Source of the DNA: Zygaena filipendulae
Taxonomy: Eukaryota; Arthropoda; Insecta; Lepidoptera; Zygaenidae
Length of the DNA: 64,000 bases
Assembly (NCBI GenBank): GCA_907165275.2
Contig: OU015677.1
Coordinates: 5,332,001-5,396,000 of the forward strand
Direction of reading: 5' to 3'
Both the position numbers and the translations under genes were made by a program. Each line of letters opens with the position of its first letter. The first letter of the stretch is position 1. Positions 54,714-64,000 of the stretch are shown piece after piece. The notes under the pieces were generated by a model. It was not told where the DNA came from. It worked only from the letters and a program-made list of their open reading frames with translations, and made no database searches.

Positions 54714-55056
54714 TATAACTATCAAATCACTCCCTCCATTTGCGACAGACGGACGTTGTGATTCGGTCAATTACAATAACATCTTGTTGTACGTTCATAA
54801 TACATATACTTATATGCATATTATACAGTATATATAGTACTGCAGCTGGTATATTGCTATCAAATATACGAAACGAAGATAACGCAACAAAGAGCTATCT
54901 GAGTTTCTCTCTGTGACGATAAAATTTATCATACTGTAACTTATTGCATGTTTTAAGTGTAAAATTCGGCGAATATTTGACCTTATATCATCCTCTAGTC
55001 TCTACCCACTCATAGTTTACATAGGTACATGTTGTGTAATGCACTTATACACTTTG

Positions 55057-55246
55057 CAATTTCAGAGCACCAATTTAGGATCCGCGAGTGAGAGAGAAAG
55101 CTAGTAATCACACTACACTAAATTGTACCCTAAATCGACTACTCTAGGTTACATTTTAGTGTAGTGTGATTACTCGCTCTCTCTCTCTCACTCACGGACC
55201 CTAAATTGTATCCGATTTAGGGCCCTAGATTGGTGCCTTGAAATTG
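55057..55246. mobile_element. Palindromic MITE (M5), complete
   Basis: 190 bp that fold almost end to end. Ends CAATTTCAGAGCACCAATTT and TGGTGCCTTGAAATTG; inner arms GTAATCACACTACACTAAA and TTTAGTGTAGTGTGATTAC, next to GAGTGAGAGAGA and TCTCTCTCTCACTC. No clear target duplication. Confidence 0.8.
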
Positions 55247-55282
55247 TAAAATGTAATAAGCTCTCAAATGTTAATAACGCTG

Positions 55283-55330
55283 GCAGAGTGGTTGTAGCCA
55301 GGTGTAGCGGATTCGATTCCTGCATCATGG
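55283..55330 (+). repeat. tRNA-like SINE head (second family)
   Basis: A box TGGCAGAGTGG is perfect, and GATTCGATTCC is one base off a B box. The spacing of about 30 bp is right. The downstream stretch (to about 55480) is not shared with SINE-1. No tRNA folds. Confidence 0.5.
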
Positions 55331-56079
55331 CAAATATAACATGTCTTCACCCCGAGTCTGCGTAGTTAGTACGTATGTCGTATGAAATGGCCAGTCACAT
55401 CATGAACTGATATAATATTAGGTACTACTAGAGCATCATTCTGGGTTAGGTTAGATTTGTGCTGCTGACCAAGTACAAATATATATCACCATATTTTGCT
55501 TTCATATAGTTAATAATGTGGCCGATCATTTCATGAAATCAGCTAAGAATTCTTCTAGTACCTACTACAAATGTATGTTTGCCTGACAACAAAACAATCA
55601 ATAAATAGAATATTTAAATAAAATAAACTTGCAAACCGGACGAACGAATTTTGTTAAGATTTTGAACATAATTAGTGAGACTTTTGAAAATCAGGCGTTT
55701 CTCGTTTCAAAATCTAAATATACACATATTTATAAGCATGTTAAGTTGGCCCCCCAATAGGTATAGGTACAAACTACTTTTTCTTCATGGTTTTGTTCGT
55801 ATATATGTATATACTTATACGGAACACCTCCTGTAACTTTTTCGCGATTGCGTATCTGAGCTTTCACGTCCTGAAACTACTCCACCGCCGTCCGTCCTTT
55901 TATAATACAATCTACCACCAAAAAGCTTTTGGAAATTAAAACCCAATGAGTGGTAAATTTTGTATGGAAATATCATCAGCTAAATTAAAAGTCATAGAAA
56001 TCGGTAACTATTCGATCACGCAAACACCATTTGTTCTCATAATATTGATATATATGTACATATAACTATATACTTTTTT

Positions 56080-56163
56080 TGTTAAATCATGTTTGTATAA
56101 AATAATTGTAATTGTGTTGTCTCTGTGTCCAAATAAATTCCTTTTTCTTTCTTTCTTTCTTTT
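56080..56163 (+). mobile_element. Retroposon 3' end with (TTTC)n tail
   Basis: AATTGTAATTGTGTTGTCTC, TGTGTCCAAATAAATTCC, then (TTTC)n. AATAAA followed by a tetranucleotide tail. Confidence 0.55.
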
Positions 56164-56608
56164 TAAATAAAGAAACCCCATGTTTAAACGTCTTTTTGGA
56201 TATTCAATCTCTGAAAACGCGGATGTCAGTTTATATGAGTTTTTATTATCTATAGATGGGTAAATATCTAGTTCCTTGACAAAAATTCCCAAAAACACCC
56301 AAGAATCCTTGTCATTGCGACGCGACGAAAAAAAAAACTTAAAAATCCCACTCCAGCGCACACCAGCGCTAGACGGCCGAGACATCTGTCCAACACGTGT
56401 TGTCCGGGGGATCCGCCTCGTGCAATACCGTCCCACCGCCGCTCGTGGGGTTGAGCTTAGTTATGTATGTGTATGGGAACCGAAAACCATTATTAATTTG
56501 AATGCGGGCATTCAATGACACGAACTGTGCCGGGTCCCCACAATGAGTCGTTATAGTTTACTAGTGAGGAATACGCAAGCTGAGAGTTAAAACGCTTATT
56601 AGATACAC

Positions 56609-56726
56609 TTTGTCAGACACCAATCTAGGAAATCGGAAGGTGTGATCGAAGTTAGACGAGTTGGTTCCGATTTAAGATCAGTGAGTGAGAGAGAGAGCGA
56701 GTGATCACACTACATTAAAATGTACC
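56609..56726 (+). repeat. 118-bp direct repeat, left copy (M5-related)
   Basis: TTTGTCAGACACCAATCTAG to CACTACATTAAAATGTACC. The right copy at 57157-57274 differs at one base that I can see (GTGTGATCG against GTGTAATCG). It is related to half of M5. Confidence 0.85.
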
Positions 56727-56729
56727 TTA

Positions 56730-56828
56730 CCGCCGCACTCAGAGTCGACTTTAATGATTACTTAGTTAAGTATAGATTTTTATAACAAAACTGCCGCAAT
56801 CAGAGACGTTCAATAAATTAATGTTAAT
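56730..56828 (+). mobile_element. Harbinger-like MITE (M4), left half
   Basis: TTA at 56727-56729, then CCGCCGCACTCAGAGTCGAC through CTGCCGCAATCAGAGACGTT to ATTAATGTTAATG. It is cut at the next MITE, and the right half is not found beyond it. Confidence 0.8.
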
Positions 56829-57154
56829 GGGCATGTTGACTAATTTTTATTTTTTAGTCCGTCTTGTAGATTATTAAAAAATATTGGACACGTATTTTTT
56901 CTTTTTTTACGTAATCAAAAAATAACGGCGATATATTGAGTTGAAATTTCGCGTGACGTCACTATTCTGACAGTTTGTATGGCTGTTTTGCGGTTAGTGA
57001 CGTCACGACCTCCTCATCCTAAACTTTAATGCGCTTTATCTCTGAATATTTTAATTTATTTAAAAAAGCAAAAAATACTACGTGTCTATTGTTTTTTTAT
57101 TTTCTAACTGACGGACTAATTAGAATTTTGATTTTCAATAGTAGTCAACATCCC
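56829..57154 (+). mobile_element. MITE M1, complete
   Basis: 326 bp. Tips GGGCATGTTGACTA and TAGTCAACATCCC, then TA at 57155. Core with two GTGACGTCAC palindromes. Reverse-complement relative of 45006-45328. Confidence 0.87.
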
Positions 57155-57156
57155 TA

Positions 57157-57274
57157 TTTGTCAGACACCAATCTAGGAAATCGGAAGGTGTAATCGAAGT
57201 TAGACGAGTTGGTTCCGATTTAAGATCAGTGAGTGAGAGAGAGAGCGAGTGATCACACTACATTAAAATGTACC
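57157..57274 (+). repeat. 118-bp direct repeat, right copy (M5-related)
   Basis: Same length and end points as 56609-56726. Here it continues into CTAGAGTAGTCGATTTAG, as expected for the M5 family. Confidence 0.85.
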
Positions 57275-57371
57275 CTAGAGTAGTCGATTTAGCCACCGCC
57301 GAGGCTGTGGCGCCGCCCTTAAGAGCTGCACCTTAATCTCTCGACTATGGAAGCCGATTTCTTCCGCATTA

Positions 57372-57530
57372 GGGCGGGCGCCCACGAGCAACTTTTGTCT
57401 TCGCAACTAATTTGTCTTTCACATCAAGACTTGATGTGAAAGGCCGCTAAGGCCGTAAAACTGATATGTTTTTGATTGCAACCGAAAAATGATAAAAACA
57501 AAAGTTACATAACAGCCCCTCAGTGCATCT
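57372..57530. repeat. Unclassified MITE-like segment with perfect hairpin
   Basis: GGGCGGGCGCCCACGAGCAA and TTTTGTCTTCGCAACTAA at the left; GCAACCGAAAAATGATAAAA at the right. The right part also occurs near 19525-19565. A 13-bp perfect stem (CTTTCACATCAAG and its inverse, one-base loop) lies at 57416-57442. Confidence 0.5.
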
Positions 57531-57539
57531 TTTCATGGG

Positions 57540-58620
57540 CTTTGTGAATGCCGATTGGTTTATTCAGAACCATAGGTATTGGACCAGTCGACTTAGTCCG
57601 CAAAGGCACACGTGGTCGAAGGATTTTCGTTCGTACCTATCTACCTAATATAATGTATGTTTTTCAGATGCCTATAACTTATCGGCTGGTTATAATTTGC
57701 TTACATTGTTTATGTAGGTACCTACCTATTAAAGTCTATAAATAAATGAGGATAAACGGTGGTAAAGTTTAATTATCCTGTACCGGGAATTTGTAAGTCA
57801 AACTCCGCAAGCAATAATGCTGCTATTTTGCCATGTAGGTATTAATTTATATGTATATATTGTTAAGAAAATCTGTGGTACAATAATAGTACATTATAGC
57901 AAAGGCAGCGAAATAGGCAATTGCGATTTCGGCCGAGGCATATACATATAGTGCTTTACTTAAAAATGCAAGGAAATAAAAAAGTGCCTTTTATATAATA
58001 AATTTAATGTATTATCAAAATAACAACGAACTCCGCTTTACCGCCATTTTTATTTTTATTTTACAGTTTGTTCCGAAAGGTAAACGCATCTGAGGCTATA
58101 CAGCCATGAGAACGCAATGTGTACGATGGATGAAAGAGTTCTAAATTCAAACAGCACACCGTTTCATACAACATTGCCGGCGCGCTCTTCGTTCCAAATT
58201 CAAAGAACGCGCCGGGAAGTGATTTTGGTTTTTCAGTCTACGTAAGTTACTTCGCATGTTCTTTATTCAAAAGTAATGACAATATTTCCGCGCACGTTTA
58301 AAAAGTATGTTGTACTGTATTGTAATTATATAGGTCATTGGTAGACCGTCCAATTTGCCACCATTTTTATCGTAGGTACCTACCTACCAACCTACTACTA
58401 GTTTAACTTTCAGGATTTCCCCAGAAACTCCTTCCTGATACAATATAAATAGTACGTATCCTATAAGACGTGTTTCAGATTTTGGCGCGATAGGTAGGTA
58501 TCTAGTTATAGCAAGAAGAAGAAAAAGTGAGTTATGTACACATTGAATTCAATACATAGGTAGGTACTCTAAAAAAAACTGGACGAAGAAAAAATTGCAA
58601 AAAAATAATAGGAAAGGCCA
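57540..58620. other. No recognised feature
   Basis: AT-rich with many TAGGTACCTAC-like tracts, common in lepidopteran DNA. CGGCGCGCTC and GCGCGCCG near 58178-58212 form a short inverted pair (CGCTCTTCGTTC...CAAAGAACGCG). Confidence 0.4.
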
Positions 58621-58626
58621 TGTGAG

Positions 58627-58850
58627 ATCCTAACAATATTATAAACGCGAATGTTTGTAAGAATGTATGGATGGATGGATGGATGGATGGATGGATGGAT
58701 GGATGTTTGTTTGTTTGTTACTCTTTCACGCAAATATTACTGGATGGATTTAAATGAAATTTTACAATAATATAGCTTATACATCAGATTAACACATAGG
58801 GTAGGTACTTTTTTACGTAGGGTAGGGTAGGGTAGGTACTTTGGTACGAC
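58627..58850 (+). mobile_element. Helitron with expanded (ATGG)n, 3' end lost
   Basis: TCCTAACAATATTATAAACG start, then about ten ATGG units, GTTACTCTTTCACGCAAATA and ATATAGCTTATACATCAGAT as in 22600-22786. The 3' hairpin and CTAG are gone. GGGTAGGGTAGGGTAGG follows near 58818. Confidence 0.75.
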
Positions 58851-58961
58851 CAAAAAAGTGCGAAATATTTAACAATCAATTTTCTATCCCTCGGGAACAG
58901 CATCTACTTTGTTGATTTTTTTTCTGGATAGAGATGCATAGGTTTTTTTCTGTAGGTAGGT

Positions 58962-59058
58962 AGGTACCCCTGACGTGTACGCGAAATTTCATTTTCATGA
59001 TGATCGGTAGGTACCTATGGCGTGAAAGCATAACAAACAGGTCACATTCGCATTATTG
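58962..59058 (-). mobile_element. Helitron (type A), 5' part
   Basis: CCCCTGACGTGTACGCGAAA, TTCATGATGATCGGTAGGTA, GGCGTGAAAGCATAACAAAC. Confidence 0.65.
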
Positions 59059-59211
59059 GGATCAACTACAATAACACAGGATCTCAGCAAAGGATCTACA
59101 TTCTACATTAGTAACCATGATTAGTACCTACCTCTCTACCCAATAAATTCTTCGTGTAGGTGTAGGTAGGTACCTACTTACGCAATCTATTTAATAGTGA
59201 GTAGAAGAAAA

Positions 59212-59470
59212 AGAAGAAGAAGAAAATACATTTATTTCAGCACAACACACAAGAAAAAGAAACAAACATCAATAGTGGTCAGTGCCTAATCTTAAGAAAC
59301 ATAGATAATATCTCTTGCATGCTCTGCCGAAAGGGTCACCAACTCAGCATTAGCTAGGTGCGGGAACACCTAGCGCTGGTTTTCAGTTGGCAGCCCGCTG
59401 TCGCGCACGGAGTAGGTACCTACTAAGTACCTACTTTAGCACCCATTCGACTCAAGTAGATCATACCTAC
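59212..59470 (-). mobile_element. LINE 3' end with (TTC)n tail
   Basis: Minus strand: AACCAGCGCTAGGTGTTCCC, a hairpin GCTAGGTG/CACCTAGC (59354-59375), GACCCTTTCGGCAGAGCATG, TTGTGTGTTGTGCTGAAATA, then (TTC)n. It shares its last 50 bp with 22990-23056. The 5' limit is uncertain. Confidence 0.62.
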
Positions 59471-59499
59471 CGGCTACCAATAAAATAATTTCGTCGGTA

Positions 59500-61700
59500 T
59501 CTACGGAAATTCAACTCACCAGTTTCGACCTCGACGTGGAACTCGCGAAATGTCACGTGAAAACTACTGAAAAACTGAAGTTTCACACACTAAATCCGCC
59601 ATTTTTTTTCCAAAAACTCCCATTCTTCATCGGTGATAATGTGATTTTTTTTAAAAATAGAAACGCAAAAGTCCTTGACACCCGCCGTACGGCGATCCGA
59701 AAATAGCGTAGCAATATTTCTAAACAACATTATGCGAGCAAAGTAAGCGCTTACTTTATCGGATTGTTTGTTGAATTAATTTTTAATGAAATAACTTTGC
59801 CATAGACAAAAACAAAACGCGCCAAACACAACTTTCGTGCACGAACGCCCAGTCGCGAACTGATTTGATTGAACGAAGTGTTCGAATTTCGAAGAATGAA
59901 ACAGGGAGACGAAAAAGTCCGTACTCCAAACTGCGAAGGGCGGAATAGAAATCACTCTTTCCAGCAACAGAAGCGCTACAACAAACTCCCTGGGCACGTT
60001 ATGAAACGCCACGTAATAACGAGCTTAAAAAATTGTATCACCATAAAATTCATATTGAATTCAACAAAAACAACCTAAGCAAACGCAATGTAGATTTATC
60101 AGATAATTGGATTTCGTAAAATTAGTTTGATATTAAACTGTGTTGTTCAGCGGTGGAAGCGCTTTACGGCGCCAGTGTGCGGACGATAGTAGAGCGCGGC
60201 GGGCCAATCGTGTCGCGAGAATTCAAATTACTATTATCAAGAGGCCAGCGTTTCTTAAACTATAACCTTCTACATATTTATTTTACATACATCATAATAC
60301 AATTATTTGTTGTGTAAAATATACATCTAAAAACAAACTTTTAAAGAGAAATGTGTCGTTTGTAACTTGACACTCGTTTTAATTTTCTTTATTATTTTTA
60401 TGTGTGGACTTTAAAAACTAAAACGTTAAACATTCGGTTCAGATGCCTATTATACCTACTAATTTATTTATTTAAAATTATAATATGTAACCTCGTTATG
60501 TATGACAGCCATCTAAATGACATATTTCTAAGGTAGTGGAATTAGTCATAGATATTGTACTAATATTAACAAAGAACACTTAACATTTTTAATTCACAAA
60601 ATTTCGAAACCAGATATTATTTAATAATTGGGCGTAGATACTACCAATTCGCACTTTTTTTTTAGTTACTTGAGTTAGTTACTGTTGATAATTTTATTTA
60701 CAGTTTTAGGTTAATCCACAAAAATCCACTTTTTCCTAAAAAAAATTTCAAACTTTTATCGAAAAAGAACGCAATGGATCACCTACTTTGGATTAAATTT
60801 TTATACACGTTTTAAACAAGTGATAAAATTTTTGACGTAAAATACGAAAAGAGTTAAAAATTTGAAACAAAAGACATAAGAGAAGAGAGAAAGGAAAGGA
60901 TTGTTTTAGAAAAAACTTGAGGGAAGTTACCGCGGACATCGGAAAACACTTAATGTCTTTTTTTTGTTAGAAATAAAATAAAAAGCACTAAACATTTTAT
61001 TGTGCGTTTGAAGAACGATGTTTAGTTCCATCAAAAGTCATATCCAAAGTGGAAAGTCACAAATTAAGTCTAAAACGAGGTTTTTGGCGGGAATCAAAGA
61101 TGGCGATTGGGTCATTTATTTTCATGTCGATAAAAAATGGTTAAAAATGGATTTTGTTGTGTAAGGTGCGGTAATAATTTTCACAATGACGGTTTTTATG
61201 TGCCCAACAGTATTATATAATATATCGAGCTGATTTCTTAGGTTTTCTCCAAGAGCAAAAGAAAGTTCTAGCAAGCTGTACCGTGGCTTGCAATTTCAAA
61301 CCGTACAACGAAGCATTTTAAAAGAAAATAATTGATCTAATTAATTAAAACAGAATTTTTTACAAACATCTCGTAAACAATTTCCAATTTCATTAATTAA
61401 TGCAAAATACAACTCGTTAAAAACTTCACGTCAAATAAAATACAAAACTCACCCTCCTAATTAGGCGAGCATTGTGAAATGCATGACGTATGACGTAATG
61501 ACGTGTTTACTAACTACATAGTAATTTACTATATTTTTTTCTTACGATTATTATTGTAAGTTGAATCAGACGCGGAGTAATGCAAATACTGTGTTGGGAG
61601 CGGAAAGCAACTCTGTAATTACGCTCGCGCGCTCTTGGGTGAAAACATGGCGTTTGTGGAGCGAACATTGTGAACGCACAAGAGGGAGCGATTCTGTCCA
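59500..61700. other. Repeat-poor stretch
   Basis: No mobile element recognised. Slightly GC-rich patches at 59680-59730, 60150-60220 and 61565-61690. The overlapping frames at 59776-60078 lie on opposite strands and lack motifs. No splice or promoter call is possible from this alone. Confidence 0.35.
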
Positions 61701-61711
61701 TTTATTTTGTT

Positions 61712-61995
61712 GTCTATTTGACTATTTTTTTTAGCCCGTCGTGTAGGTAGATTCATAAAAAATATTAGACACGTATTTTTTCTTTTTTCACGTAAGCAAA
61801 AAAATGTCGCGTGACGTCACAAGCAGGAGCAGTTTTTAGCTACGTATGACGTTACGAGCGCCCACTCCCCGACTTTAATGCGCTTTATCCAGGTATATTT
61901 TCATCAATTTTAAAAAGCAAAAACTTATTTTTTTTATATTATAATATAACTGACGGACTAAAAAGAATTTAGAAAAAAAAAGTAGTCAAATAGCC
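61712..61995 (+). mobile_element. MITE M1, complete
   Basis: Tips GTCTATTTGACTA and TAGTCAAATAGCC, TA at 61996-61997. Arms TTAGCCCGTCGTGTAG and ATAACTGACGGACTAAAAAG, core GCGTGACGTCAC. Confidence 0.83.
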
Positions 61996-61997
61996 TA

Positions 61998-64000
61998 TTT
62001 ACAATAAAATTCAAGTACGAGAGAAACAAGTGTATAAGTGTTAACAAATTTTCTAAGCATTGTCTTTATTTAATAATGATTAATGATTTAAAAAAAGTTT
62101 TTTTGATATTAGGTATATGCGTCAGATTATTTTTACTCTTCTGAGCTCCGTATATTTTAAGATTTCGTTTATTCTTTGTCAAACACAACTTGTAACCTAA
62201 TTAACAGTTTAATTAATTTGTACATTTTGTAATGAATATATTAGGTATATCCAAGCCTTATTAGGTACAAATAGCACACAGTAGATAAAATTGTTACTGT
62301 GCCATAGGTATTTAAGTAAAAGTCTTTGAGCAAAAGGCATTTTTTTTGCACGGAAATACATATATGAGTTTTTCATAAACATTAAAAGCAGATTTTGTGA
62401 TTTGATGATATAGATTAGATAATTATGCGTCCAGGAATTGCTAGGGTACCGGTTCAAACTTCACGGTTTGTCTAAGCGTTTTACGTGGTTTTTCTTAAAC
62501 AATATGGCAAACTTCTAGAGGGTGTCCACACCAATACACACTCGTCTTTTTCGTCGTCGCATTTATTTTATTTCTAATTAGTGGAATTTTATCTTCTTTC
62601 TATATTTTTTTATTCCTTCTTTTCCTATTGTTTTTCTTCCGCTGATATCAAAGACAATTTTCGAATCCGCTTCAGCTCTTGCCAAAATGAACACTCCCAT
62701 TTAAACCTACATCCACTCACAATGGGTATGATCTTTTAACGCAACGCTTTGTCTCCAAGCAAATGTGTTGATGTGTGTTGAACACAGCGCGTGTGTCGTA
62801 ATGTTGTGTGTTATGTGTGTTATGTTGCGGCTTGCTCGCGGTGCTCGCAGAGGGCGGTGTCGCTTTGATGTTTTTTAACTATGTTGCAAATATGTATTAA
62901 AGGTAGGTTTCAAAGAAGAATAACTGAAATTTTTTCTGTGGAAAATGTTTGCCAAATTTTAATAATATTCTAATGTTGAAGAAAAATATTATTAAAAATA
63001 TTGACTGGTCTAAATATGATTAAATGACCTTATGATTCAATTACCTAGATTAATGTTGATTCTAGAATATTCACTCCAAATTAAAGTTAAAAAGAAAAGC
63101 TATGAACAGCAACCATTTTAACATAATCCACCCAAGAAAAATATAATAATGAAGTTATAATCATTAGTCTACACAGAATAGGTACATTGCAACAAAGTGC
63201 CTTGATTAAAGAAATTGGGCTAATTAATGACATTGTTAATTAATAAACAACCCAAACTTTTTCGTAAAATATTGAAAGATTAATTAAAACCAAAATCCCG
63301 ACAAAATGCAACATTGTTAATATTTTAATTTACAGTTTTCATAACTTCAGATATTTTTTATAAAATCAAATACTGACTATAATCTTATCAAACTTAATTA
63401 ATTAATGACTTTAATGACACTTTATGTGTGAATTTAATACCTCGGTAAAACATTTTATCAAAATTACGAAGCTTTATAATATTAATTAAGGATGCAAGGA
63501 ACGTTTTTAATATAAATTGTGGATGTTATACATTACGAGTATCTTTGTGGCTTATAAAGCAGAATTTGCGTGGCTTGCTAATAAAATATTAACTATTTAA
63601 TAAAGGAAGGAGCATTAATATTATGCTTCTACTTATACACTTCTTTTTTACGTTAATTCGGAATTCTTCCCTAACTTGGACTTTCTAGTTTCCAATTAAT
63701 CAGGAGATTTAACTACATATATACCTATTGTTTTCCTTCGCTCGAGTATACTAGTATACTATTAACAATATCATTTAATAATATCATTTATTTGTCTCCA
63801 CAAAAGTACATGAAATGTGTTTTAATTAAGGAAAGTAGGATATCTGGAGCCTAATCTAGGTTAACCTGTATTATAGGTATCCAGGTCCCGAACTCAAAAA
63901 CTATTATTAGTAGGAACAAAATAGAAAAATATAAAATAATGCAACAACACAATGGACCTTCTAATAGACTAGAAAATATATAATGCGGATACTTCCTGAT
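61998..64000. other. AT-rich stretch, no gene or repeat recognised
   Basis: Only a TG-rich run (TGTGTTATGTGTGTTATG near 62808) and AT tracts. The 82-codon minus frame at 62209-62457 has no known family. Confidence 0.45.

Noticed and set aside
56008..56436. 142-codon minus frame
   Set aside because: Low-complexity Lys/Arg and Tyr-Ile runs from a (TTTC)n tail and TA-rich DNA; no domain.

Overview
The window is AT-rich nuclear DNA from an insect, almost certainly a moth or butterfly. The main reasons are swarms of short Helitrons with TC...CTAG ends that resemble Lep1-type lepidopteran elements, LINE 3' ends with simple-repeat tails (TTGA, CATT, GAA, CAATT), a tRNA-derived SINE, and a microRNA-184 hairpin of the insect type. 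I see no cellular protein-coding gene. The only intact protein-coding sequence belongs to a retrotransposon.

Layout. Bases 1-4026 hold the 3' part of a Ty3/Gypsy element: the end of gag, a complete pol (protease, RT, RNase H, integrase) and a probable 3' LTR. Gag carries the CHCC knuckle of CsRn1/Kabuki-type elements. Its stop codon overlaps the first pol ATG as TGATG. From 4 to 29 kb lies a mosaic of non-autonomous DNA transposons (Helitrons and several MITE families), SINEs and LINE ends. Within it, on the minus strand at 13140-13207, is the mir-184 hairpin with an exact mature sequence. From 29.6 to 34.8 kb the DNA is poor in recognisable repeats and has CpG-rich islands. From 34.8 to 59 kb the mosaic resumes. 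It includes a four-element nest at 48307-49232, a MITE inside a Helitron at 49723-50226, and a 118-bp direct repeat around nested MITEs at 56.6-57.3 kb. From 59.5 to 64 kb only one MITE is recognisable.

How the parts relate. Nothing here forms an operon or pathway. No Helitron Rep/helicase and no MITE transposase is encoded, so all DNA elements here must have been moved by proteins made elsewhere. The nests give relative ages. In the best case one MITE copy with a Helitron and one copy without it are both in this window, giving a direct empty-site comparison. The gene of clearest host function is mir-184. Its primary transcript is not resolved, but a splice-acceptor-like site lies about 160 bp upstream of the hairpin on its own strand.
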